Shown: piece after piece, positions 24,665-34,246 of the stretch | How positions within the stretch are numbered: the stretch's first letter is position 1 | How the letters are laid out: every line of letters begins with the position of its first letter | DNA from: Gp6-AA40 sp036407095 | GTDB taxonomy: Bacteria > Acidobacteriota > Vicinamibacteria > Vicinamibacterales > UBA2999 | Assembly: GCA_036407095.1 (NCBI GenBank) | Contig: DASWZV010000055.1 | Location: 16,225-80,224, forward strand | DNA: 64,000 nucleotides | Direction of reading: 5' to 3' | Position numbers and translations under genes: made by a program | Notes under the pieces: model-generated | Databases searched by the model: none | What the model saw: the letters and a program-made list of their open reading frames with translations, nothing else | Told to the model about the DNA's origin: nothing

Positions 24665-26950
24665 TCACTTGCGCGGGAGCGCGTACGCGATCCAGCCGAG
24701 CGGCGCATCACCGGGTCCGGCACCACGAGGCGGCGTGCTCGCTGCGGGCACGAGCAAGTACTGACGGCCGGCCATCTCGTACATGACGGGCGAGCCGACG
24801 AAGTCGCCACCGAAGCGCGACGACCACACCTGACGGCCGCTGTCGGTATCCCACGCGCGAATGTGATTGTCGCGGCCGGCGCCGAACAGCAGACCGGACG
24901 CGGTCACGATCACGCCGTTGACGAGGCCGGGTGCTCCTGTACCTGTGATGCCTCGTGCGGCCAGCTCCGGGTCGTCCCCGAAGCCGACGCGCCACTTGAT
25001 CGCCGGCGCATTGAGGTCGTACTTCACGATCGACGTGAACGGCGGCGCAATGCGATTGGCGACCGTGTTGTACTCGTTGATCACGGGGCGCTCGTACCGC
25101 GGGACGCCATCCGGGTACGGCGGCAGCTGGCCACGTCCGCGTCCAGCGGGGACATCAGGGCGCGTCCATGCCGATCCCGATCCGACGATCAGCTCCGGCG
25201 GAGCGCCCGATCCAGCCGGCGCCGCGCCGCGCCCGCGTCCGCCTGCTCCCTGCCCGCGACCAGGGGGCGGGGCCGTCAACAGTGCGACCAGCGCATCGAC
25301 GTCGGCAGTCGCGAGATGCGGAAAGGTCGGCATCCGTCCTTTGCCGGCGGCAATCACTGTTCGAATCTGTTGCGCGTTGAAACGCGGCGCGCCTGCGGCC
25401 ACGTTGTTCGCCGGGTCCGTCGCCGCATACACGAGTGACGGCACGCTGTCCGATCCGAGTCGATCGGGACCGTGACACGTCTGGCAGTTCTGCTGATAGA
25501 GAACCTGGCCCGGTGGCTGCGGCGGGCCACCGCGTCCAACCGTTTCACCTGGTCGCAGCAGTCGAAGAATCCCGGGGTTGTCGTGACTGACGACGTAGAC
25601 CGCGCCGGTCGTGGGCTCGGACGTCATGCCGCCGAACAGCACTCCGCCGTTGCTCGTGGGAACGTGCACCGTATCGGAGTAGTTGATCGGCGTGAACAGA
25701 CCAAGATTCTTCGCCGCAGCCAGTCGCGCTTTGAAGCGGGCGGCTTCGTCTGCGGACAGATACGGACTGATGTCCGCAGCCCCGAACGATTGACGCGCAT
25801 GCGGCGGTGGGTTGGTGGGAAACGGCTGCGTCGGCCAGCTGTGCTCGCCCGCCATGTCGGACGCGGGCACCGGTCGTTCTTCGATCGGCCAGATCGGCTC
25901 GCCGCTGACGCGGTCGAATACGTACAGCCACGTGGTCTTGGCACCAACCACGACCACGTCGCGCATGCGGCCGTCGTATCGAATCGTGGTCAGTTGCGGC
26001 GCGGCGCTTGGATCGAGATCCCACAGATCGTGGTGGACGAACTGGAAGTGCCACAGTCGTTTTCCCGTGCGTGCGTCGAGCGCGACGATCGACGTTCCGA
26101 ACAGGTTGCTGCCGGTGCGATCGGCGCCGTAGAAGTCATACGTCGGCGACCCGAGCGGGATGTAGACGATGCCTCGACCGGGGTCGATCGTCATCTCGCC
26201 CCAGTTGTTCACGCCGCCGATGTATTTCCACGCGTCCTTCGGCCAGGTGTCGTAGCCGAATTCGCCGGGCCGCGGCACGGTGTGGAAGGTCCACACCAGT
26301 TTGCCGCTGACCACGTCGTAGGCGCGGATGTCGCCGGGCGGCGACATGTAGCCTTCGCCCGTGGCGCTGCCCACGATGACGAGGTTCTGGAAGACCTCGC
26401 CTGGAATACTCGACTGGATGTTGCCGATGCTCTCCGGATCGCGGCCATCGAGCCCGACGCGCAGATCGACGACACCGTTGGTGCCGAAGGTCATGATCGA
26501 CTTGCCAGTCGTTGCCTCGATCTCCTGGAGCAGGCTGTTGATCGCGAAGATGAGACGCTGCTCGCCCCCGTCGGCACTCTCCCAGTAATTCATGCCGCGG
26601 GTAGTCATCCCGGTCATGTTCTCGCGCACCCATCGCTCTTGTCCGGTCGCGGCGTCGAGAGCGACGAGCGAGCCGTTGCGGCCGCGTCCGTAGATCACGC
26701 CGCGGACGACGATCGGACTGCTGCCCGCATCGCCGAACGGGTACGTCCAGGCCACCTGCAGTTGCCTCACGTTGCGTCGCGTGATCTGTGACGAGGGGAA
26801 AAAGCGCGAGTTGTCCGGCCCATTGCCGTAGCCTGTCCACCATGTGCCGGTGGGCGACTGTGCCCTCGGTGTCGCGATCGCGGACGCGCACGCCGCCAGG
26901 GCAGCGAGGGCCAGCAAGTACCGCCACGAGTGCGTTGTGCGATGGCGCAT
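24665..26950 (-). CDS. Exported PQQ beta-propeller dehydrogenase with embedded cytochrome c domain
   Basis: 761 aa with Sec signal (LLALAALAACASAIATPRAQ). The propeller blades are typical (ALDAATGQERW, ALDARTGKRLWHF, AWDTDSGRQVW). Unlike the first PQQ protein, the haem motif CQTCH (489-493) sits in a cytochrome domain inserted between propeller blades rather than at the N-terminus. A Gly/Arg-rich linker (about 562-580) follows the cytochrome domain. It converges on the pentose locus and has motif copy A in its upstream region. Likely periplasmic oxidation of an alcohol or aldose, with electrons leaving via the haem; substrate unknown. Confidence 0.9.
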   Translation of the reverse strand: MRHRTTHSWRYLLALAALAACASAIATPRAQSPTGTWWTGYGNGPDNSRFFPSSQITRRNVRQLQVAWTYPFGDAGSSPIVVRGVIYGRGRNGSLVALDAATGQERWVRENMTGMTTRGMNYWESADGGEQRLIFAINSLLQEIEATTGKSIMTFGTNGVVDLRVGLDGRDPESIGNIQSSIPGEVFQNLVIVGSATGEGYMSPPGDIRAYDVVSGKLVWTFHTVPRPGEFGYDTWPKDAWKYIGGVNNWGEMTIDPGRGIVYIPLGSPTYDFYGADRTGSNLFGTSIVALDARTGKRLWHFQFVHHDLWDLDPSAAPQLTTIRYDGRMRDVVVVGAKTTWLYVFDRVSGEPIWPIEERPVPASDMAGEHSWPTQPFPTNPPPHARQSFGAADISPYLSADEAARFKARLAAAKNLGLFTPINYSDTVHVPTSNGGVLFGGMTSEPTTGAVYVVSHDNPGILRLLRPGETVGRGGPPQPPGQVLYQQNCQTCHGPDRLGSDSVPSLVYAATDPANNVAAGAPRFNAQQIRTVIAAGKGRMPTFPHLATADVDALVALLTAPPPGRGQGAGGRGRGAAPAGSGAPPELIVGSGSAWTRPDVPAGRGRGQLPPYPDGVPRYERPVINEYNTVANRIAPPFTSIVKYDLNAPAIKWRVGFGDDPELAARGITGTGAPGLVNGVIVTASGLLFGAGRDNHIRAWDTDSGRQVWSSRFGGDFVGSPVMYEMAGRQYLLVPAASTPPRGAGPGDAPLGWIAYALPRK

Positions 26951-26981
26951 GGCCCCGTATCATAGCCGCGCGCACGTGCCG

Positions 26982-26996
26982 TTGCGCATTGTGCAA
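26982..26996. promoter_or_regulatory. Candidate operator, IclR-type motif copy A
   Basis: TTGCGCATTGTGCAA is palindromic around its central T at six of seven pairs. It lies 31 bases upstream of the minus-strand PQQ gene and 66 bases upstream of the bicupin gene. It is the most symmetric of four similar sites in the window. Linking it to the IclR gene at 28447-29223 is inference. Confidence 0.45.
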
Positions 26997-27062
26997 CAGC
27001 ATGTGCAGATTTTCGACGCGGCCGCGCGTCATTGCGGTTAGGATTGCGCGCGAGGACCGACA

Positions 27063-27995
27063 ATGAAACACACGCTCGTGCTCGTCATCCTCGCGGCCAT
27101 CGCGATCATTCCCCTGCGCGCGCAGAGTCCCGCGGGCGCAGGGACGTTGTCGCAGCGGATTGCGCACACGGATCCAGCGGCGTATCGGCCGTCGGCAGCC
27201 GTGCACGGCGGCGCCGGCACGATGTCGTTCACCGCGTTGCTGAATCGCGGCGCCGTCACGCCCGAGTTCAACTTCCTGCACCGCGGCGTGATTCCCGCGG
27301 GCGCCGGTATCGGCCATCACTTCCACAACGTCGTGGAGGAGATGTTCGTCATCCTCGACGGCGAAGCCCAGTTCACGATCGACGGGCGCACCGCCACTGT
27401 CAAAGGACCGGCCGGCGTGCTCTGCCGGACGGGGCACTCGCATGCGATCTACAACCCGGGGCCCGCGCCGGTGCAGTGGATGAATCTGAATGTCTCGCTC
27501 GTCGCCGGCGTCTACGACAACTTCGATCTCGGCGACACGCGCGTCGGCGCGGCGCTCGATGCGATTCCCACGTTCATGACCATGCGACTCGACAAGGCGA
27601 TGCTGCGAGCGCCGGGCGCACGCGGGCGAGGGGCAGCGACTCCGCCGCCGGATCCGAAAGCGATTCTGTCGCGCCGCGTGCTGGCACCCGCGGTGTTCTC
27701 GACAACATGGGGCTATATCGATCACGTGCTCGTCCCTCCCGGTACGACCACTCCGGAACTGCCGCATGACAGCGTCGGCGAGGCGTATTACGTGCTGGGC
27801 GGCGATGGCACGATCAGCGTCAAGGGTGCGACATCGGGAACGGCACCCGTTCGTGCGGGGGATGCGATCCCGATCCGCCTCGGCGAGTCGAGTCAATTCA
27901 CCAACGGCGGTTCGCTGCCGCTCGAACTGTTCGTCATGGGCGTGGCGAAGGACATGGCGGCGAAGACGCAGTTATTGACGGCCGCACCGCGCTGA
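27063..27995 (+). CDS. Exported bicupin protein
   Basis: 310 aa with Sec signal (LVILAAIAIIPLRAQ). Two cupin domains: the first has GIGHHFHNVVEEMFVILDGEAQF with the metal-type HxH...E, then GHSHAIYNPGPAP; the second (about 220-300) has PPGTTTPELPHDSVGEAYYVLGGDG. A short Arg/Gly/Ala-rich linker (about 180-200) joins them. Cupins of this type include sugar isomerases, dioxygenases and binding proteins; no specific role can be assigned. It is 27 bases upstream of the small ABM-like gene, probably the same transcript. Confidence 0.8.
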   Translation: MKHTLVLVILAAIAIIPLRAQSPAGAGTLSQRIAHTDPAAYRPSAAVHGGAGTMSFTALLNRGAVTPEFNFLHRGVIPAGAGIGHHFHNVVEEMFVILDGEAQFTIDGRTATVKGPAGVLCRTGHSHAIYNPGPAPVQWMNLNVSLVAGVYDNFDLGDTRVGAALDAIPTFMTMRLDKAMLRAPGARGRGAATPPPDPKAILSRRVLAPAVFSTTWGYIDHVLVPPGTTTPELPHDSVGEAYYVLGGDGTISVKGATSGTAPVRAGDAIPIRLGESSQFTNGGSLPLELFVMGVAKDMAAKTQLLTAAPR

Positions 27996-28022
27996 GCGCG
28001 AGCGGCGACATCTGGAGGGCAC

Positions 28023-28430
28023 GTGAACAGACGGGGAATCCTGCGCTCGGTGTATGTCGCGGCCGCGGCACTTGGCCTGGGCCGCTTTGCCGCACCGGCG
28101 CAGGCGCAGACCAAGCACATTCGGCTCTACGTGGAAATGGACGTCCCGGCGACGCACGAGCGCGAGATGCTCGACGCGTTCCACAACACATTCGTTCCCG
28201 AAGCGGTCAAACACGACGGATACATCCGGGTGAAGATGCTGAAGCGCCGCACCGTTGTCCAGGGGACCGTGCCCGAGGCGCACAACTATCGCTTCGAGCT
28301 CGAGTTCGAGAGCGAGGAGCTTCGACAGAAATGGATCGCGTCGGCCGGCCACCAGCGCGTATGGCCGCTCGTCGAGCGGACGATGAAGACGCAGAAGGAT
28401 TACCCGGTCGTGCTGTACGACGAGGTCTGA
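28023..28430 (+). CDS. Small exported ABM-like (dimeric alpha/beta barrel) protein
   Basis: 135 aa. The N-terminus has a twin-arginine-like pattern (NRRGILRSVYVAAAALGLG). The mature part (IRLYVEMDVPATHEREMLDAFHNTF, then FELEFESEELRQKWIAS and HQRVWPLVERTM) resembles the ferredoxin-like dimeric alpha/beta barrel of antibiotic-biosynthesis-monooxygenase-type proteins. No catalytic residue is evident. Translation probably follows the bicupin gene (27-base gap, GGAG upstream of the ATG). Function unknown. Confidence 0.7.
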   Translation: MNRRGILRSVYVAAAALGLGRFAAPAQAQTKHIRLYVEMDVPATHEREMLDAFHNTFVPEAVKHDGYIRVKMLKRRTVVQGTVPEAHNYRFELEFESEELRQKWIASAGHQRVWPLVERTMKTQKDYPVVLYDEV

Positions 28431-28446
28431 CGCGACCGATTGGCGA

Positions 28447-29223
28447 TCAGCCGGAGAGCGACGCGCTGATGGTGTGCGCCGTCTTCTTCACTTCATCCGC
28501 GGCGCGCGCGATCCCGCGGGCGTTCAGGCGCGTCACCGGCGAGGAGATGCCGACGGACGCGACGATTTCGCCGTCCGGATCGCGGATCGGTGCCGCGATG
28601 CATCTCACTTCCTCCATATACTCGCCATCGTCGAGCGCGAATCCCTCGACACGAACCTGCGCGCAGACGCGGGCGAGACTCGTCAGCGATTTCACGGTTG
28701 CGCGGGTGTAGACCCGCAGCGGCGCCCGTCCAAGCAGGTGCCTCAAGGCGGACAGATCGCAGTCGGCGAGCAGTGCCTTGCCGTGGGCCGTGCAGTGCAG
28801 CGGCGCGAATTCGCCGGTCTGCCCCGCGACCGAGACCACCTGGCCGGTCGGGATCTGGTGGTCGATGAAGAACACCTCGACGCCCTCGCGAACCGCGAAG
28901 TGCGACGTCTCGCCCAGCGTCGTGGTGAGCCCCTGCAAGTAGTGGTGAAAGAACGTCGCGAGCACATTGCGGCCGTAGCGTCGCGACAACCGCCACGCCG
29001 TGGGGCCCAGGATGTAGTCCTTGCTGCCCTTAGGATTGGCCAGGAATCGCCGCTGCCGCAGCGTGTTCGCGAGCCGGAAGACGCTGCTGCGGTCGATGCC
29101 GATCAGATCGGTGAGCTGCTTCAGAGGCACGGGCTGCGACGAAGCCGCAACGGCTTCGAGAATCGCCAGGCCGCGGTCGAGACTCTGGATCGCCGGTGTG
29201 TCGTGGATCGCTTTGCCGTTCAT
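28447..29223 (-). CDS. IclR-family transcriptional regulator
   Basis: 258 aa from the ATG at 29223. The N-terminal winged helix-turn-helix is clear (IQSLDRGLAILEAVA, PLKQLTDLIGIDRSSVFRLANTL), followed by the IclR effector domain with CTAHGKALLA and EYMEEVRCIAAPIRDPDG, and VASVGISSPVTRL near the end. A much longer in-frame reading from 29535 is rejected because the IclR domain starts at MNGKAIHDTPAIQSLDRG. IclR proteins commonly control aromatic or sugar-acid catabolism as dimers on short palindromes. It is divergent from the xylanase gene, and motif copy B lies in between. Confidence 0.9.
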   Translation of the reverse strand: MNGKAIHDTPAIQSLDRGLAILEAVAASSQPVPLKQLTDLIGIDRSSVFRLANTLRQRRFLANPKGSKDYILGPTAWRLSRRYGRNVLATFFHHYLQGLTTTLGETSHFAVREGVEVFFIDHQIPTGQVVSVAGQTGEFAPLHCTAHGKALLADCDLSALRHLLGRAPLRVYTRATVKSLTSLARVCAQVRVEGFALDDGEYMEEVRCIAAPIRDPDGEIVASVGISSPVTRLNARGIARAADEVKKTAHTISASLSG

Positions 29224-29339
29224 CGTCGCCGAGGGGTGATGATGCCAAGGATACCTCGGAAGCGACGCGAACTTTGCCGTTGTTTTTGCCGCGCGACCAA
29301 TGCTAACGTCCGCCGCACCAAGCCGCGATGCAATGGCTG

Positions 29340-29354
29340 TTTCACTATACGCAA
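29340..29354 (-). promoter_or_regulatory. Candidate operator, IclR-type motif copy B
   Basis: On the minus strand TTGCGTATAGTGAAA; its first 12 bases are identical to copy C. It sits 12 bases upstream of the xylanase ATG and 117 bases upstream of the IclR start. TATAGT inside it could also be a minus-strand -10 element for the IclR gene, which would suit autorepression. Inference. Confidence 0.45.
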
Positions 29355-29365
29355 CGGTAACGGCG

Positions 29366-30505
29366 ATGCCGCTGAGCCGCCGTAGCTTCGCCGCCGTGGT
29401 CTCGGCGGTCGCGATGGCGTCGGTCGCCGCGCCAGTGCAGTGGCCCGCGTTCGCGTCAATCCCCGGCGTCGCGGCACAGACTGTCGCGCTCAAGGACCTC
29501 GTGCCCCGCGGGTGGTTGATCGGCGCTGCGCTCAATCAAAACCAGAGTGACGGCCGCGACACCGTCGCCGTCGATCTCATCACGCGACAGTTCAACACCA
29601 TCAGCCCGGAGAACCTGCTCAAGTTTCAGAGTCTCCATCCCGAGCCCGATCGGTTCACATTCGATGCGGCCGATCGCTACGTGGCATTCGGGCGCGATCG
29701 CGGAATGACGGTGATCGGTCACAACCTCGTCTGGCATTCGCAGACGCCGCGATGGGTGTGGGACGGCCCCGGCGGCGCGCTCGCCGATCGCGCGACGATG
29801 CTGGCGCGGATGCGTACGCACATCATGACCGTCGTCGGGCGTTACGCGGGCACCATTCGCGGCTGGGACGTCGTGAACGAAGCACTGAACGAGGACGGCA
29901 CGCTGCGTGACTCGCCCTGGCGACGTGGCATCGGCGACGACTACATCGCGCGGGCGTTCGAGTTCGCGCACGACGCCGATCCGAAGGCGGAGCTCTATTA
30001 CAACGACTACAACCTCGCGACCCGGCCCGAGAAACGCGCCGGCGCCATTCGCATCGTCAACGAGCTGCAGCAGCGCGGCATCCGTATCGATGCGGTCGGC
30101 GAACAGGGACATTGGCGGCTCGACACGCCCACGCCCGCAGAACTCGATCAGGCGATCCGCGAGCTGCGCGCAACTGGTGTCAAGGTGATGATCACGGAGC
30201 TGGACGTCAACCTGCTGCCGCCGGCAGGACCGGCGGCGCGCGGCCAGCCTCCCTCGCCCGAATCGAACCCCTACGCGAACGGTCTGCCCGACGATATGCA
30301 GCAGGCGCTCGCGCGCTATTACGCGGACGCGTTCCGGGTGTTGCTGAAGCATCGCGACGACGTCAGCCGCATCACTTTCTGGGGCGTCAGTGACGCCGAC
30401 TCGTGGCTGAACCGCGGGCGCGTGAACCACCCGTTGCTGTGGGATCGGCAGCGCCATCCCAAGCCGGCGTTCGATCGCGTCGTCGCCGTGTTGAGCGCTC
30501 AGTAG
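29366..30505 (+). CDS. Exported GH10 endo-beta-1,4-xylanase
   Basis: 379 aa from the ATG at 29366, chosen because PLSRRSFAAVVSAVAMASV is a twin-arginine-type signal; earlier ATGs (29300, 29333) would extend into the regulatory site. GH10 landmarks: IGAALNQNQ, FNTISPENLLKFQSLHPEP, VIGHNLVWHSQTP, acid/base Glu172 (WDVVNEAL), nucleophile Glu278 (MITELDVN), and ITFWGVSDADSWL near the end. It cleaves the xylan backbone, complementing the arabinofuranosidase. The following TonB receptor gene starts 57 bases later on the same strand. Confidence 0.93.
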   Translation: MPLSRRSFAAVVSAVAMASVAAPVQWPAFASIPGVAAQTVALKDLVPRGWLIGAALNQNQSDGRDTVAVDLITRQFNTISPENLLKFQSLHPEPDRFTFDAADRYVAFGRDRGMTVIGHNLVWHSQTPRWVWDGPGGALADRATMLARMRTHIMTVVGRYAGTIRGWDVVNEALNEDGTLRDSPWRRGIGDDYIARAFEFAHDADPKAELYYNDYNLATRPEKRAGAIRIVNELQQRGIRIDAVGEQGHWRLDTPTPAELDQAIRELRATGVKVMITELDVNLLPPAGPAARGQPPSPESNPYANGLPDDMQQALARYYADAFRVLLKHRDDVSRITFWGVSDADSWLNRGRVNHPLLWDRQRHPKPAFDRVVAVLSAQ

Positions 30506-30562
30506 GAGTTGGAGATCTCGATCGGAAGCGGCGTTCTCAGGTTGAGTATTGGAGGAGACCGT

Positions 30563-33500
30563 ATGCGACGGACGTTATGGCTTTGTGTGCTCGCGGCCCT
30601 GCTGCCGCTCGGCGCGCGTGCGCAGGAGACGCGCGGCAATATCTCCGGTACCGTTCGCGATCCGCAGGGCGTGGTGCCAGGCGCGTCGATCACGATCACC
30701 AACGTCGACACCAACATCAGTCAGCACCTCCTGACCAACGAGTCCGGCTATTACGAGGCGCCGCTGCTCAACCCAGGCAACTACACCGTCACGGTCGAAA
30801 TGACCGGGTTCCGCAAGGCGACGCGCGCGAACATCGCGCTCGGCGTCGGCCAGCAGGTGAGCGTGCCGTTCACGCTGGAGGTGGGCGCGATCAGCGAAGA
30901 GGTCGTGGTCCGCGCCGAGACCCCGCTGCTCGATACGACATCGGCCACGTCGGGCGCGAACTTCGACACGCACCTCGTCGAAGCGCTGCCGATGTTTTCG
31001 AACATGCCGATCACGCTGTCGCGATTCTCGCCGAGCGTGAACGTCAACGATCAGCAGACGCAGGTGTCGCAGGGCTACGTCGACAACACGTCGCTCTCCG
31101 CGGGATCCGGGCTCGGCCTGCCGCTCGGCGGCACGCAGCCGTTCCCTCCGACGTTCGGTGGCAACAACTACACGCTCGACGGCGCCAACAACAACGGCAG
31201 CAGCCGCCGCATCGCCGCCTCGCCGAACTCCGACATGATCCAGGAGATGCGCGTCGAATCGTCGAACTTCGAGGCGTCGGTCGGTCACGGCCTCGGCCTG
31301 CAGATCTCGATGATGACACGCGCGGGCACCAACCGGCAGCGGGGCACGGTCAACTATCAGTACTGGACGAACAAGCTGAATTCACTGACCGAGCAGCAGA
31401 AGTCGACCTTCGACGACCGGGCGAAGAGCGAATTCGAGCAGGGGCGCTCGCATAATCTCTCGCTGACCTCCGGCGGTCCGGTGGTGATTCCCGGCGTGAT
31501 CGACGGCCGCGGCAAGCTGTTCTACTTCGCGAACTACTCATTAGCCAACGATGCGATCCCCGGCAAGATCCAGGGATCGATCACCGTGCCCGCGAATGAG
31601 AAGCACCTGCAGGGCGACTTCTCCGACCTGCTCAGACTGCCCAACCCGGCGCAGTATCAGATCTACGATCCGCTGACGACGCGGCCCGATCCGACCAACC
31701 CGTCGCGAATGATCCGCGATCCGTTTGTGAACAACATCATTCCGCGCGATCGCATCTTCAACGCGGACGGCACCTACAAGAATCCTCTGATGAACCTGTA
31801 CTCGAAGATGGTGCCCAAACCGAATCAGAACTTCGTCGAAAGCGGACAGCAACCGACTGGCAACTTCTATCAAGGCGGTCAGCCCGATTCGCCAAAGAGC
31901 CAGCAGTACGGTTTCCGGCTCGACTTCAACCCCTCGGCGAGGGATCGCTTCTTCTTCCGTACGAGTGGCATCACCTTCCTCGAGTATGTGAGCGACTGGA
32001 CGTACAACGCGCCGGATCCTGCGCTGCGAATCCACTCGGCGGATCGGTCGCGCTATCAGTGGTCGTACACCGGCACGTGGACGCGCGTGATGGGCGGCAC
32101 CACCGTGCTCGACACCTCAATCGCGACCAATCGCTTCAACCAAATCGACGAGTTCCGCGGGCTTCACGACTACAAGCCGAGCGACGTCGGCCTGCCGTCG
32201 TATCTCGACGAGTTCTGCTCCGCGAACGGCGGCTGCACGCTTCCCTCGGTCACCATCGGCGGGCTCGGCGGCTATCAGGGTTTCGGCGGCGGGTTGTCGG
32301 ACGGCGACACCGCGACGCACATACAAGGACAATCGTCCATTTCGTCGGTGAAAGGCCGGCACACGCTGCATGGAGGCATCGACATCCGCCGTGCACAACG
32401 CGACCGCACCGGCGGCGGCAACCGATCGGGGCAACTGACCTTCGATCGTACGTATACCCGTCAGTTCAGCGACGAGAGCACATTGACGCCGAGCAACCTC
32501 GGGCTGTCGTTGGCTGCGTTCGAGCTCGGATTGCCGACGTCAGCGTCGATCAACAACACCTTGACCTCGACGTTCAGCAATTACTGGACGGGCGCGTTCG
32601 GGCAGGATACGTGGCGAATGGGCCGGCTCACGGTCAATGCGGGGCTGCGCTTCGAATACGAAACCGGCGTCCGGGAGAATGACGGTCACATGATCGTCGG
32701 CTGGGATCCGACGGCGAAGAATTCCATCACCGATGCGGCGCAGGCTGCGTACCTGGCAAGCGGCCTGCAGAATCAGACGGGCATGCCGGCGACACTCTCC
32801 GTCCTCGGTGGACCGATTTATGCTGGCGATTCCGGCGTCAGCCAGCCCGCGCAAGCGATGTGGATGCCGCGCGTCTCCACGTCGTACCTGCTCGGCGATC
32901 GCACGGTGCTCAAGGCAGGCTACGGCTTGTACTACGACACGCTGACGGCGGCGGACTACGTCGCTGCGCAGACGGGCTACAGCGTGACGACGACCTCGAC
33001 GATCTCTGACGATCTCGGCCGCACCTTCAAATGGGCCACGCCCGCGACCGGCGCCAGCAGCTTCGATCCGTTTCCGGTTCGCGCCGACGGCACGCGCTGG
33101 GACCCAATCCTCGGCGACAGTCTCGGCATCGATTCGCTGCTGGGCGGCGCACTGACGAGCGAGAACGGGGTGCGCGAACACGCGCGCCAGCAGCGTTGGC
33201 GCGCCTCCGTGCAGCGCGAGCTCTGGTCGAAGTTCAGTGTCGAAGTGGCGTATGCAGGGGCCTACAACGACAGACTTCCCGTGAACATCCGGATGGATTA
33301 CCTGCCGCAGCAGTACTGGGACGGCAGCAACACGCGGAACACCGCCGCCAACACCTTCCTGACGGCGAACGTCACGAATCCGTTCTTCATCAACAACTTT
33401 GCTTCGCTGCGGACCACCAACCCGACGCTGTATCAGCGCCTCGCGTCGAATCCGACGTTCTCGTCGCCGACGATTCAACGCAACCGGCTGCTGCGGCCCT

Positions 33501-34237
33501 TCGGTGCGTTGACGAACCTCACCTATGCCAACCTGCCGATTGGCGCGTCGAAGAGCCACTCCCTCGAAGTGCAGATGAACCGCCGCTTCAGCAACGGGTT
33601 CACCGGCTTCCTCTCGTTCAACGCCAACGTCGTGCGCTACAACCGGACCGTCGAGGAGTACGACCGCGAGCCGACCCTCTGGCAGGGCAGCAACGATGCG
33701 CGTCCGTGGCGTCTTGCCGGTGTTGCGAGCTATGAGCTGCCGTTCGGTCGCAGCAAGCGCTTCCTCTCGAACGGCGGTGTGGCTGCCGCGCTCGCGAGCA
33801 ACTGGCAACTTGCCGGCACGTGGGAGTACCAGCCGGGCGCGCTGCTCGACTGGGGCGGTCAGAACATCTTCTTCTATGGCAACCTGGACGACATCGCGGT
33901 CGACAATCCCACACGCGAGCGCTGGTTCAACATCGACGCGGGCTTCGAGCGCGATCCGGCGAAGATTCCGGCCGCCTTCCAGACGCGCGCGTTTCCATTC
34001 CGCATCGACGGCGTCCGCAGCATGCCGCTCACGTTCACCAACCTATCGATTCAGCGCGGCTTCGGCGCCGGAGGCGGCCGCATGTGGCAGCTGCGGATCG
34101 ATGCGCAGAACGTGTTCAACCGTCAGCAATGGTCCGGTCCCAATCTGAATCCAACCAGCACGCAGTTCGGCCAGGTGACAACAGTCGCGCTCAATCAGAT
34201 GCGGTTCTTCACGTTCGGTCTCCGCACCACCTTCTAG
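30563..34237 (+). CDS. Oar-like TonB-dependent outer-membrane receptor
   Basis: 1224 aa from the ATG at 30563 with GGAGGAG just upstream, a Sec signal (LWLCVLAALLPLGARAQ), then a carboxypeptidase-regulatory-like beta-sandwich (about 25-110: ISGTVRDPQGVVPGASITITN). A plug domain (NNYTLDGANNNGSS, QEMRVESSNFEASVG) and a long beta-barrel follow, closing with the aromatic C-terminus RFFTFGLRTTF. This is the Oar/CarbReg-TonB architecture common in Acidobacteriota. Next to a xylanase it may import xylo- or arabino-oligosaccharides; substrate not proven. Probably co-transcribed with the xylanase gene. Confidence 0.9.
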   Translation: MRRTLWLCVLAALLPLGARAQETRGNISGTVRDPQGVVPGASITITNVDTNISQHLLTNESGYYEAPLLNPGNYTVTVEMTGFRKATRANIALGVGQQVSVPFTLEVGAISEEVVVRAETPLLDTTSATSGANFDTHLVEALPMFSNMPITLSRFSPSVNVNDQQTQVSQGYVDNTSLSAGSGLGLPLGGTQPFPPTFGGNNYTLDGANNNGSSRRIAASPNSDMIQEMRVESSNFEASVGHGLGLQISMMTRAGTNRQRGTVNYQYWTNKLNSLTEQQKSTFDDRAKSEFEQGRSHNLSLTSGGPVVIPGVIDGRGKLFYFANYSLANDAIPGKIQGSITVPANEKHLQGDFSDLLRLPNPAQYQIYDPLTTRPDPTNPSRMIRDPFVNNIIPRDRIFNADGTYKNPLMNLYSKMVPKPNQNFVESGQQPTGNFYQGGQPDSPKSQQYGFRLDFNPSARDRFFFRTSGITFLEYVSDWTYNAPDPALRIHSADRSRYQWSYTGTWTRVMGGTTVLDTSIATNRFNQIDEFRGLHDYKPSDVGLPSYLDEFCSANGGCTLPSVTIGGLGGYQGFGGGLSDGDTATHIQGQSSISSVKGRHTLHGGIDIRRAQRDRTGGGNRSGQLTFDRTYTRQFSDESTLTPSNLGLSLAAFELGLPTSASINNTLTSTFSNYWTGAFGQDTWRMGRLTVNAGLRFEYETGVRENDGHMIVGWDPTAKNSITDAAQAAYLASGLQNQTGMPATLSVLGGPIYAGDSGVSQPAQAMWMPRVSTSYLLGDRTVLKAGYGLYYDTLTAADYVAAQTGYSVTTTSTISDDLGRTFKWATPATGASSFDPFPVRADGTRWDPILGDSLGIDSLLGGALTSENGVREHARQQRWRASVQRELWSKFSVEVAYAGAYNDRLPVNIRMDYLPQQYWDGSNTRNTAANTFLTANVTNPFFINNFASLRTTNPTLYQRLASNPTFSSPTIQRNRLLRPFGALTNLTYANLPIGASKSHSLEVQMNRRFSNGFTGFLSFNANVVRYNRTVEEYDREPTLWQGSNDARPWRLAGVASYELPFGRSKRFLSNGGVAAALASNWQLAGTWEYQPGALLDWGGQNIFFYGNLDDIAVDNPTRERWFNIDAGFERDPAKIPAAFQTRAFPFRIDGVRSMPLTFTNLSIQRGFGAGGGRMWQLRIDAQNVFNRQQWSGPNLNPTSTQFGQVTTVALNQMRFFTFGLRTTF

Positions 34238-34246
34238 CGTCATGCG

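Noticed and set aside
25472..27896. Long open frames on both strands around the second PQQ gene and the bicupin gene
   Set aside because: Both contradict genes with signal peptides, haem or cupin motifs; no domain is visible in them.
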